A stretch of DNA of 64,000 nt, taken from NCBI RefSeq assembly GCF_900101745.1, contig NZ_FNAD01000011.1, positions 124,001 to 188,000 on the forward strand. Direction: 5' to 3'. Every line of letters starts with the position of its first letter. The first letter of the stretch is position 1. Origin of the DNA: Glycomyces harbinensis. Lineage in GTDB: Bacteria > Actinomycetota > Actinomycetes > Mycobacteriales > Micromonosporaceae. The position numbers and the translations under genes are program-made. Below the pieces are notes generated by a model. The model saw only the letters and a list, made by a program, of their open reading frames with translations. It had not been told where the DNA came from and searched no databases. Of this stretch, positions 35,871 through 43,548 are shown in pieces.

Positions 35871-35884
35871 GGTAAACGTTTTCC
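35871..35884. promoter_or_regulatory. LacI-family operator-like box upstream of the oxidoreductase gene
   Basis: GGTAAACGTTTTCC contains the perfect core AAACGTTT, the common LacI/CcpA-type operator centre. It is in the 56-base gap between GH3 (stop 35901) and the Gfo gene (start 35844). Probably bound by the adjacent LacI regulator or a related one. Confidence 0.6.
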
Positions 35885-35900
35885 AGCGTTGCGGGCAATA

Positions 35901-38219
35901 CTAGCCGACAAGGCTCTCGACAGTGACCTGGGTCGCCAGCGCGCGGGTGCCCGGTTCGAAGCGGCGCTCGCCGGTGACCTCGACCGCAAGGGTCGCCGCC
36001 GTGTCGGCCGCCGACCTGCCGAGGCGCAGCTCCAGGGCCCCGGCCTCCACGATCCACTGGCCGTCGAGGCCGATGAGCGCGGCCAGGTCGACCGGCATCG
36101 CGAAACGGGCCGTGCCGGCCTCGCCGGGCGCGAGGGGGAGCCGCGCGAAGCCGACGAGGCGCTGCACCGGGCGGACCGTCGAGGCGACCGGGTCGTGGAG
36201 GTACAGCTGCACAACCTCCGTGCCGCGCCGGTCCCCGGTGTTGCGCACGCGGACCTCGAGCTCGACCACCCCTTCCGGGCCCACCTCGGGTCCCGAGACC
36301 AGTTCGGGCTCGTCCCAGGCGAACTCGGTATAGGTCAGGCCGTGGCCGAAGGCGTACCGCGCGGTCGGGTCGTTGGAGGACACCTCCGAGCGGCGGGCCA
36401 GCTGCGGGCCGAGGTAGGTCGCCGGCGGGGAGTCGCGGCGGGCCGGGACGCCGACGGGCAGGCGGCCTTCGGGATCGGCGGCACCGGTGAGGATCGCGCC
36501 GATCGCGGCGGCGCCCTCCTCTCCGGGCAGGAACGCCTGCACGATCGCCGCGGCCCGCTCGGGCGCGGTGCCGAGGGCGTAGGGGCGCCCGGAGATCACC
36601 ACGACGACGGTGGGGGTGCCCGAGTCGAGGACCGCTTCGAGCAGTTCGGACTGGCGCCCGGGCAGTGCGTGGTCGGGGGCGTCGCAGCCCTCGCCGGAGG
36701 TGCCGCGGCCGAACAGGCTCGACCGGTCGCCGACGGCGACGATCGCGAGGTCGGCGGATGCGGCGGCGCTCGCGGCGGCGGCGATCTCGTCGTCGGTGGC
36801 GTTCAGGACCCAGCCGCCGGCGACGTGCTCGACGGTCGAGTCCGGCAGGTCCGCCGCGAGCCGGTCGGCGAGGGTCGCGATCGCGACGCCCACGTCGACG
36901 CTCGGATAGGGGTCGCCGCTCTCGGGCTCGTACCGCATGTGGTGGTTGGGGAAGGAGTAGCAGCCGAGCATGGCGGCCTGGTCGTCGGCGACGGGGCCGA
37001 CGACGGCGACGCGGGCGGGCGGCGAGGTCAACGGCAGGGTGCCGTCGTTGGCGAGCAGCACGATCGACTTGCGGGCGACCTCGGCGGCGAGCGCGCGGGC
37101 CTCGGGCGGGTCGAGGTCGACGGTGTCGGCGGGCGCGGGGGGCTCGTCGAGGAGGCCGAGTTCGATCTTCTGGGTCAGGACGCGCTCGACGGCGCGGTCG
37201 AGGGTCTTCTCGTCGACGGTCCCGTCGGCGACGGCGGCGCGGAGCGGCTCGCCGAAGCAGTCCGCGGCGGGCAGTTCGACGTCCACGCCGGCGTTGAGGG
37301 CGAGTCCGGCGGCGGCGGAGCGGTCGGCGGCGATGCCGTGCAGGGAGTTGAGGAAGTTGACGGCGAAGTAGTCGGCGACGATGACGCCTTCGAAGCCCCA
37401 CTCCTCGCGGAGGATGCCCGTGAGCAGGCGGGCGTTGGCGTGCGAGGGCACACCGTCGTTGGCGGCGTAGGAGGGCATGACCGACTTGGCGCGCCCGAGC
37501 CGCACGGCCATCTCGAAGGGCGGCAGGTAGGACTCGGCGAACTGCCTGGGGCCCAGGTAGACCGGGCCGAAGTTGCGGGCGGCGTGCGAGGCGGAGTAGC
37601 CGGCGAAGTGCTTGACGGTGGCGACGACCCCGGACTCCTGGAGGCCGGTGACGTAGGCGGTGCCGAGGACGCCGGTGAGGTAGGGGTCCTCGCCGATGGT
37701 CTCTTCAGTTCGGCCCCAGCGGGAGTCGGCGACGACGTCGAGGACGGGGGCGAGTCCCTGGTGGATGCCGACCGAGCGCATGGTGTCGCCGATCTGCCGC
37801 GCCATGGCGCGGACGAGGTCGGGATCGAAGGTGGCGCCCCAGGCGAGTGCCGTCGGAAAAGCGGTGGCGCCGTGGGCCATGAAGCCGGCGAGGCATTCGT
37901 CGTGGGCGATGGCGGCGATGCCGAAGCGGCTGTTGGAGCGGATGCGGCGCTGAACGGCGGCGAGGCGCGCGGCGCCCGCGGCGGGGTCGACGCGGGCTGA
38001 GCCGAACGGCCTGGTGAGCTGGCCGAGTCCGTGGGCGAGGGGGTCGTCCCCGGCGGGGGCGCCGTCGGTCTGCTCGCCCTGGTGCGGGGCCATGTCGCCG
38101 GCATCGGCGTCGACGCCGCGCCACAGGCTCGCCAATTGGGCGCACTTCTCTTCGAGGGTCATCCGCTTGACGAGCCCGGCGGCCCTTTCGGCTGCCTCCG
38201 CGGGGGTGTCGGTGTGCAT
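35901..38219 (-). CDS. Glycoside hydrolase family 3 (beta-glucosidase/beta-xylosidase type)
   Basis: 772 residues, no signal peptide, so probably cytosolic cleavage of imported oligosaccharides. The GH3 barrel shows HQGLAPVLDVVADSRWGRTEE, KHFAGYSASH at 203-212 and the nucleophile Asp283 in GVIVADYFAV. The second alpha/beta domain (AVVGPVADDQAAMLGCYSF) and a C-terminal fibronectin-III-like domain (ELEVRVRNTGDRRGTEVVQLYL) complete the usual three-part layout. ATG at 38219 has GGAG 4 bases upstream. Substrate (glucoside versus xyloside) is not resolved; the operator-like sites resemble those of BxlR-controlled xylosidases. Confidence 0.92.
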   Translation of the reverse strand: MHTDTPAEAAERAAGLVKRMTLEEKCAQLASLWRGVDADAGDMAPHQGEQTDGAPAGDDPLAHGLGQLTRPFGSARVDPAAGAARLAAVQRRIRSNSRFGIAAIAHDECLAGFMAHGATAFPTALAWGATFDPDLVRAMARQIGDTMRSVGIHQGLAPVLDVVADSRWGRTEETIGEDPYLTGVLGTAYVTGLQESGVVATVKHFAGYSASHAARNFGPVYLGPRQFAESYLPPFEMAVRLGRAKSVMPSYAANDGVPSHANARLLTGILREEWGFEGVIVADYFAVNFLNSLHGIAADRSAAAGLALNAGVDVELPAADCFGEPLRAAVADGTVDEKTLDRAVERVLTQKIELGLLDEPPAPADTVDLDPPEARALAAEVARKSIVLLANDGTLPLTSPPARVAVVGPVADDQAAMLGCYSFPNHHMRYEPESGDPYPSVDVGVAIATLADRLAADLPDSTVEHVAGGWVLNATDDEIAAAASAAASADLAIVAVGDRSSLFGRGTSGEGCDAPDHALPGRQSELLEAVLDSGTPTVVVVISGRPYALGTAPERAAAIVQAFLPGEEGAAAIGAILTGAADPEGRLPVGVPARRDSPPATYLGPQLARRSEVSSNDPTARYAFGHGLTYTEFAWDEPELVSGPEVGPEGVVELEVRVRNTGDRRGTEVVQLYLHDPVASTVRPVQRLVGFARLPLAPGEAGTARFAMPVDLAALIGLDGQWIVEAGALELRLGRSAADTAATLAVEVTGERRFEPGTRALATQVTVESLVG

Positions 38220-38536
38220 GCTGCTCCACTCAAGCGGCCCGCGACACGCCGTTGGCGGCCGAACCCGGGCCGATAGTTTCCGAAACTTTTCTGATCGTTT
38301 TCGATGCAGTTCGCACACCATAACATTGATGACGGCCCACTTCTAGCGTCAATCTGCGCGTGGGATGCGTTTGCCCAGGACCGCGATTTGACAGATTATG
38401 TCGAAACTTTCGGACGCTATCCGGGAACCCGGACCCGCCGCTATAGGATGTCCGCACTACCTTTGGGGATGCGGCCCGCACGACGCGCGCGGTGTCGCAC
38501 CGGCCTACAGAAGCCCAGTCGAACGCAGGAGGACCC
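38220..38536. promoter_or_regulatory. Divergent GH3/lacI control region with two operator-like palindromes
   Basis: This 317-base gap has no gene. Site 1, AGTTTC-C-GAAACT at 38275-38287, is about 55 bases before the GH3 start. Site 2, CGAAA-C-TTTCG at 38402-38412, is about 125 bases before the lacI start. Both share a CCGAAA core with the reverse complement of the other. The stretch 38281-38345 is AT-richer than its surroundings, fitting promoters. Binding by the LacI protein is inferred. Confidence 0.65.
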
Positions 38537-39559
38537 TTGAGCGAAGCCGAACACGGGCGCATCACCATCCGCGCCATCGCCGACGAGGCGGGCGTCAGCG
38601 TCCCCACGGTCTCGCGGGTCATCAACGGCCGCTCCGACGTCGCCCCCGAGACCCGCAAGCGCGTCGAAGAGCTCCTCAACGAGCGCGGATACCAGCGCCG
38701 GCGCTCCACGCGCGCGCCGAGCCGGGCGCGGCTGGTCGACCTGGTCTTCAACGAGCTCGACAGCCCGTGGGCCGTGGAGATCATCCGCGGCGTCGAGGAC
38801 GCGGCCCACGCCGCCGGGGTCGGCACCGTCGTCTCCGCGGTGCACCGCCGCCGGGCCTCCACCGAGCAGTGGCTGGACAACCTGCGCACCAGGGCCTCCG
38901 ACGGGGTCATCCTGGTCGTCTCGCAGCTGGCCTCCCCGATCCTGGAGCAGCTGCGGCACCTGGGCGTCCCGATGGTCGTGCTGGACCCTTCGGGCGGGCC
39001 CACGATGGACGCCCCCGCGATCGGCGCGACGAACTGGGCCGGCGGCCTGGCCGCGACCGACCACCTGATCTCCATGGGCCACCGCCGCATCGGCTTCATC
39101 CACGGCCCCAAGCAGGTCCTGTGCTCGCGCGCCCGCTTCGACGGCTACCGGGCCGCGCTGGAGGGCGCCGACATCCTGTTCGACCCGGAACTGGTGTTCG
39201 ACGGCGACTTCTACCACCAGTCCGGCTTCGACGCCGCGGCCGGCATGCTGCGCCTGCCCGAGCCGCCGACGGCGATCTTCGCGTCCTCCGACCAGATGGC
39301 CTTCGGCGCCTACGAGGCGATCCGCCAGGCGGGGCTGCGCATCCCCGAGCACGTGAGCGTGGTCGGGTTCGACGACCTGCCCGAATCGCGCTGGACGAGC
39401 CCGCCGCTGACCACGGTGCGCCAGCCGCTCGCGGAGATGGGCGCCCTCGCGGCGAGGACGGTCCTGGAGATGGCCGCGGGCAACGACATCGACTCGCCCC
39501 GTCTCGAACTCGCGACCGAACTCGTGGTCAGGGAGTCGACCGCCCCGCACGGGAGATGA
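38537..39559 (+). CDS. LacI family transcriptional regulator of the sugar cluster
   Basis: 340 residues. The N-terminal LacI helix-turn-helix and hinge are ITIRAIADEAGVSVPTVSRVINGRSDVAPETRKRVEELL (residues about 9-47). The periplasmic-binding-protein-like domain follows, with TDHLISMGHRRIGFIHGP and ISVVGFDDLPE-type VSVVGFDDLPESRWTSPPLTTVRQP. The start is TTG at 38537, with AGGAGG 4 bases upstream; an upstream in-frame start has none. Divergent from GH3, so it is the likely local repressor responding to a sugar. Confidence 0.93.
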   Translation: MSEAEHGRITIRAIADEAGVSVPTVSRVINGRSDVAPETRKRVEELLNERGYQRRRSTRAPSRARLVDLVFNELDSPWAVEIIRGVEDAAHAAGVGTVVSAVHRRRASTEQWLDNLRTRASDGVILVVSQLASPILEQLRHLGVPMVVLDPSGGPTMDAPAIGATNWAGGLAATDHLISMGHRRIGFIHGPKQVLCSRARFDGYRAALEGADILFDPELVFDGDFYHQSGFDAAAGMLRLPEPPTAIFASSDQMAFGAYEAIRQAGLRIPEHVSVVGFDDLPESRWTSPPLTTVRQPLAEMGALAARTVLEMAAGNDIDSPRLELATELVVRESTAPHGR

Positions 39560-39565
39560 GGACGA

Positions 39566-39605
39566 CGCGAAAGGCCGTCGCCGGTTCCGGCGACGGCCTT
39601 TCGCG
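39566..39605. terminator. Bidirectional terminator between lacI and bioB
   Basis: A perfect 19-bp stem (39566-39584 with 39587-39605) beginning CGCGAAAGGCCGTC, with a minimal loop. It sits between convergent stops at 39559 and 39613 and carries A and T blocks on its flanks for both directions. Confidence 0.92.
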
Positions 39606-39612
39606 CTGTCTC

Positions 39613-40680
39613 CTAGGCGTTCGGGGCGACCTCGGTGCCCGCTCCCCGCTTGCGGGGCCTGACGGCCTCGCGGACCGCCTCGGGGGCCGACTCCAGGCCC
39701 AGCGGCACCAGGCCGGCGTCGGCGATGAGCGCCAGGTCGTCCTTCGCCGCCTGGCCTTCGCTGGTGAGGTAGTCCCCCAGGAAGACCGAGTTCACGATCT
39801 GCAGCGCCAGCGACTGCATCTGCCGCAAGTGGACTTCGCGCCCGGCGGCGAGGCGCACCTCCGCGGACGGGTTCGCCAGCCGGACCATCGCCAGGATCCG
39901 CAGGCACCGGCGCGGGTCGAGCTCCCAGGTGCCCTCCAGCGGCGTGCCGTCGAAGGGCAGCAGGAAGTTCACCGGGATCGAGTCCACGTCCAGTTCGCGC
40001 AGGCCCAGCGCCACTGAGACCAGGTCGGCGTCCGACTCCCCCATCCCGGCGATGAGCCCCGAGCACGGCGACAGGCCCGCCCCGTGGGCGGCGTTCACCG
40101 TGTCGACCCGGTCGGCGAAGGTGTGCGTCGAGCAGATCTCGGCGTACGTGTCCTCGGAGGTGTTGAGGTTGTGGTTGTAGGCGTCGGCCCCGAGTTCGGC
40201 GAGGCGCTCGGCCTGGCCGCCCTTGAGCAGGCCCAGGCAGGCGCACACCTCGACGCCGGGGGCCGCGTTCTTGACCGCCGCGATGGTCTTGCCGACCCGC
40301 TCCACGTCCAAGTCGGTCGGGCCGCGCCCGCTGGAGACCAGGCACACCCGCGACGCCCCGCCCGCGACCCCGGCGGCGGCCTGCTCGGCCGCCTGCTCGG
40401 GGCTGAGCCACGTGTACTTGAGGACGTCGGCCTTGGAGCCCAGGCGCTGGGAGCAGTAGCCGCAGTCCTCGGGGCACAGGCCGCTCTTGAGGTTCACCAG
40501 GTAGTTGAGCTTGACGGTGTTCCCGAAGTGGCGGAAGCGAAGTCGGGCGGCGGCCGCCACCACGTCCATGAGTTCGGCGTCCGCGCTGGCCAGGACCGCT
40601 TCGAGGTCGGCGGCGTCGGGGGCTGCGCCCGCGTCGGCGGCGGCGGCGAGTCGGTCGAGGGCGTCGTTCACTGCTGGCAT
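39613..40680 (-). CDS. bioB: Biotin synthase
   Basis: Radical SAM enzyme inserting sulfur into dethiobiotin. The radical-SAM cluster motif CPEDCGYC is at residues 69-76, and the family motifs [16 protein letters not shown] and [10 protein letters not shown] follow. 355 residues from ATG 40680. A TTG six codons upstream is possible; neither has a strong Shine-Dalgarno. No other biotin gene is in the window, so the remaining bio genes lie elsewhere. Confidence 0.95.
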   Translation of the reverse strand: MPAVNDALDRLAAAADAGAAPDAADLEAVLASADAELMDVVAAAARLRFRHFGNTVKLNYLVNLKSGLCPEDCGYCSQRLGSKADVLKYTWLSPEQAAEQAAAGVAGGASRVCLVSSGRGPTDLDVERVGKTIAAVKNAAPGVEVCACLGLLKGGQAERLAELGADAYNHNLNTSEDTYAEICSTHTFADRVDTVNAAHGAGLSPCSGLIAGMGESDADLVSVALGLRELDVDSIPVNFLLPFDGTPLEGTWELDPRRCLRILAMVRLANPSAEVRLAAGREVHLRQMQSLALQIVNSVFLGDYLTSEGQAAKDDLALIADAGLVPLGLESAPEAVREAVRPRKRGAGTEVAPNA

Positions 40681-40903
40681 GGCCAGATCTTGCCACAACC
40701 GGGGACCGGCCGCTTTTCGGCCGGTTCGCGCCCCGATGCGCGAAAAGGCCGCCCGGCATCACACTCGGGCCGGAGCGTCGCGATCCGCCTACACTTGCTA
40801 CAGTGGGTGGTCGGTGCTGCGACAAACGCGGTGGGCTGGTGGAGATCCCCCCTGCACGCGTTGCGAATGACGAACCGCCCGAACCATCCGGAGAGAACCA
40901 AAC

Positions 40904-41839
40904 GTGCCGATCGCACCTGGACAACCGGCGTTGATCGCCGTGGCAGTCGCGACCCTCTGGGCTCAGCCCACGGCCCCGGGACCGGAGGACCGGCTCGCCT
41001 TGGGCGTGCCTTCCGCCATCCGCGAATGGGTCGCCAGGCTCACCAACGACATCCGCGCCAACGGCCTCAAGGGACGCGTGCGCTCCCAGTGCCTGCTGGG
41101 AACCCGGGTCGAGGTCAAGCAGATCACCGAGAACTGGGCCGAGGTGGTCTGCCCTCAGCAGGAGACCTCGGGCTGGGTCCCGCTCGACCAGCTCGTGCAC
41201 CCGGCCGACGGCGACTCCGGCGGCACCGAGTACCTGGTGACCGCCACCGCGACCGCCGTGCGCGACGAGCCGGGCGGCGACGTGGCCGTGCCCGGCGTGA
41301 CCCTCGGGACGCGCCTGCGGGTCGTCGGCGAGGCGTACCGGGGCTGGGTGCCCGTGGCGCTGCCGGGGCCCAGGCAGCCCGGCTGGGTGCCGCAGAGGGA
41401 CCTCGCGCCCGAGCCCGCGGGCGAGCTGGTCTCGCCCGCGACGGGCATGATCGCGGCCGGACTCGACGCGGTGAAGCTCGCCCAGCAGCTGCTGGAGATC
41501 CCCTACCTGCACGGCGGGGTGAGCGCCTACGGCATCGACGCGCCCGGACTCGTCTGGATCGTCTTCCGCCAGTTGGGCGTCGACGTGCCGCGCTTCGGCG
41601 AGGCCCTCATGACCGCCGGCGAGGCCGTCGAGTTCGAGGACCTGCACCCGGGCGACCTGGTGTTCATCGAGCACGGCGGCGACGCCAAGACCCCGGCGAT
41701 CATGGCCGAGCGCAGCCAGACGGACCTGCCGGAGGTCATCTTCTCCTCCTCGGTATACGGGAAGGTCGTCGTCGAGTCGCTCAAGGACGCCGAGCTGACC
41801 CGCGTCACCGCCTGCCGGCGCCTGCCCGTCAAGGCCTGA
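40904..41839 (+). CDS. SH3-domain/NlpC-P60-like protein lacking the catalytic cysteine
   Basis: 311 residues. Two bacterial SH3-type repeats (about 55-100, GTRVEVKQITENWAEV; and about 110-165, AVRDEPGG, GWVPVALPG) precede an NlpC/P60-shaped domain. The normal Asp-Cys-Ser-Gly is replaced by IDAPGLVW, making position 213 alanine (GCG at 41540-41542), and the usual His-Val-Gly segment after GDLVFIEHGG is KTPAIMAER. The fold seems kept but not the catalysis. GTG at 40904 follows GGAGAG. The N-terminus is weakly hydrophobic rather than a clear signal peptide, so localisation is open. Confidence 0.82.
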   Translation: MPIAPGQPALIAVAVATLWAQPTAPGPEDRLALGVPSAIREWVARLTNDIRANGLKGRVRSQCLLGTRVEVKQITENWAEVVCPQQETSGWVPLDQLVHPADGDSGGTEYLVTATATAVRDEPGGDVAVPGVTLGTRLRVVGEAYRGWVPVALPGPRQPGWVPQRDLAPEPAGELVSPATGMIAAGLDAVKLAQQLLEIPYLHGGVSAYGIDAPGLVWIVFRQLGVDVPRFGEALMTAGEAVEFEDLHPGDLVFIEHGGDAKTPAIMAERSQTDLPEVIFSSSVYGKVVVESLKDAELTRVTACRRLPVKA

Positions 41840-41847
41840 ACGACGAG

Positions 41848-41883
41848 CGGCCCGCCGCTCCCCTCGCGGGGGGCGGCGGGCCG
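41848..41883. terminator. Bidirectional terminator between the NlpC-like gene and terC
   Basis: Stem CGGCCCGCCGCTCCCC pairs with 41868-41883 with a single G-T pair, then TTT. It lies between convergent stops at 41839 and 41897. Confidence 0.88.
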
Positions 41884-41896
41884 TTTCGCGTCTCGG

Positions 41897-42934
41897 CTAC
41901 TTCTCGGCCGCGACGGGGACGTGCTGCTCTTCCTCGGCCTCGGCGAAGAGCTGCCTCCACGTCTTGCCCTCGCGGTGCAGCAGGATGTGGTTGGTGACGA
42001 TGACCGCGGTGAGGACGCCCGCGATGACGCCCAGCGACAGCGCGGTCGGGATCTCCGGGATCGAGTCGATGTGCTCGCCGCCGTTGATGAACGGCAGCTG
42101 GTTCTCGTGCAGGCCGTGGAGCACCAGCTTCACGCCGATCCAGCCGAGGATCGCGGCCAGGCCGAGCGAGAGGTACTTCAGCGACTTGAGCAGCGCGGCG
42201 AGCAGGAAGTACAGCTGCCGCAGGCCCATCAGGGCGAAGATCGTGGCGGTGAAGACCAGGTACGGCTCCTGGGTCAGTCCGAAGATCGCCGGGATCGAGT
42301 CGAGCGCGAACAGGATGTCCGTGGAGCCGATCGCGAGCATCGCCAGCAGCAGCGGCGTCACGTACTTGATGCCGTCGATGCGGGTGGTGAGCTTGCCGCC
42401 GTCGTAGTCCGGGGCGACCCGCAGCCGCGACTCGGCGAACCGCATGAAGCCGTTCTGCGGCATGTCCTCGTCGTGGCCGCCGTTGTCGCGCAGCTGCCCC
42501 CACGCGGTCCAGATGAGGATCGCGCCGAAGATGAGGAAGACCCAGCTGAACCGCTCGATGAGGACCGAGCCGACGGCGATGAACCCGCCGCGCAGGATGA
42601 TCGAGAGCACGATGCCCACGAGCAGCACGCGCGACTGGAGCTTGTCCGGGACCCGGAAGGCCTGGATGATCAGGAGGAACACGAAGAGGTTGTCGACCGA
42701 GAGCGCCAGTTCGGTGAGGTAGCCGGCGTAGAACTCGCCGCCGAACGTGGGGCCTTCGGTGATGAAGATGAGCACGCCGAACAGCAGCGCCGCACTGACG
42801 TAAATCCCGGCCCAGGTGGCCGATTCCTTGGTGGAGAGTTTGTGGGGGTTCCGGACTGCCATCACGAGGTCGAACACGACTACCGAAGCCAGTCCGACCA
42901 TGGTCAGCGCCCAGGCCCAAGCCGGGAGGTCCAA
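41897..42934 (-). CDS. TerC family membrane protein, probable manganese exporter
   Basis: 345 residues with about nine hydrophobic segments. The TerC hallmarks are present: FYAGYLTELALSVDNLFVFLLI (acidic residues and Ser-Val-Asp-Asn in the membrane) and its second-half counterpart LAIGSTDILFALDSIPAIFGLT. The start is TTG at 42934 with AAGGAAGG 7 bases upstream; readings further out run through the riboswitch. Family members export Mn2+ (Alx, MeeF/MeeY). The upstream yybP-ykoY-like element strongly supports manganese as the signal and probable cargo. Confidence 0.9.
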   Translation of the reverse strand: MDLPAWAWALTMVGLASVVVFDLVMAVRNPHKLSTKESATWAGIYVSAALLFGVLIFITEGPTFGGEFYAGYLTELALSVDNLFVFLLIIQAFRVPDKLQSRVLLVGIVLSIILRGGFIAVGSVLIERFSWVFLIFGAILIWTAWGQLRDNGGHDEDMPQNGFMRFAESRLRVAPDYDGGKLTTRIDGIKYVTPLLLAMLAIGSTDILFALDSIPAIFGLTQEPYLVFTATIFALMGLRQLYFLLAALLKSLKYLSLGLAAILGWIGVKLVLHGLHENQLPFINGGEHIDSIPEIPTALSLGVIAGVLTAVIVTNHILLHREGKTWRQLFAEAEEEQHVPVAAEK

Positions 42935-42965
42935 TGTGTTGCCTTCCTTGATCTTCGAAGGGTCA

Positions 42966-43074
42966 CATGGTCTCTCCCAGTCCTTGCGGACCAGCGCCAC
43001 CGGGGACCGATGACGGTCCCGTGCATTGACGACGACGCTAACAGCGACATGCGCTGCGGGATACTCCCCACATA
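42966..43074 (-). promoter_or_regulatory. yybP-ykoY-type manganese riboswitch in the terC leader
   Basis: Read on the minus strand, the leader has GUGGGGAGUAUCCC at its 5' end (about 43071-43058), GUCGUCGUCA in the middle, a CCGGUGGCGC segment and the closing GAGAGACC (42969-42976). GGGGAGUA, the UCGUCA element and the 3' GAGACC are the conserved parts of the Mn2+-sensing yybP-ykoY family. It ends about 30 bases before the TTG of terC. Structure was judged by eye, not by a covariance model. Confidence 0.82.
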
Positions 43075-43203
43075 CCTGATTTTGAACAGACGGGACTATT
43101 CTGCCTGCCGGAATCCGACTTGTCATCAGTCAGATATGTGACTTCACTCTCGACACTGCGTCGAGCGAACCGCGGGAGCCTGCCGTCATGGGAGGCTCCG
43201 CGC

Positions 43204-43494
43204 ATGGTTCTGGAAGTCGCTGAAATCAAGGTTACCCCCGGCCAGGAGGACGCTTTCAAAAAGGCGTACCGCTCCGTCCGCGAAGTCGTGCGGGTCTCCC
43301 CCGGCCTGCGGTCCATGCGCATGACCCAGGGCGTGGAGAACCCGAGCCGGTTCGTGCTCCTCATCGAATGGGACTCGGTCGAGGCCCATGAGCAGGGCTT
43401 CCGCGAGACCGACCGCTTCCCGAAATGGCGCGAGGCCATCGGCCCGTTCTTCGCCGAGCCGCCGTTCGTGGAGCACTTCGCGGACGTCGACTAG
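43204..43494 (+). CDS. Antibiotic-biosynthesis-monooxygenase (ABM) domain protein
   Basis: 96 residues, a single dimeric ferredoxin-like ABM domain. Landmarks: VAEIKVTPGQEDAFKKAYRSV, then PGLRSMRMTQGVENPSRFVLLIEWDSVEAHEQGFRE (family-typical pattern) and a C-terminal PPFVEHF. ATG at 43204 has GGGAGG 8 bases upstream. Such proteins often handle aromatic or quinone substrates or heme, but no reaction can be assigned. Divergent from terC, convergent with uvrB. Confidence 0.88.
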   Translation: MVLEVAEIKVTPGQEDAFKKAYRSVREVVRVSPGLRSMRMTQGVENPSRFVLLIEWDSVEAHEQGFRETDRFPKWREAIGPFFAEPPFVEHFADVD

Positions 43495-43500
43495 CGCGGC

Positions 43501-43537
43501 GGAGGGCGGGTCCCGGGATGACCGGGGCCCGCCCTCC
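43501..43537. terminator. Terminator between the ABM gene and uvrB
   Basis: GGAGGGCGGG at 43501-43510 pairs with 43528-43537; extra inner pairs (CCC with GGG) extend the stem. It lies between convergent stops at 43494 and 43549. Confidence 0.85.
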
Positions 43538-43548
43538 GTCGTCGGACG

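Noticed and set aside
42935-43126. N-terminal extension of TerC
   Set aside because: This stretch is the riboswitch region and gives a peptide unlike any TerC start; the TTG at 42934 has a good ribosome site.
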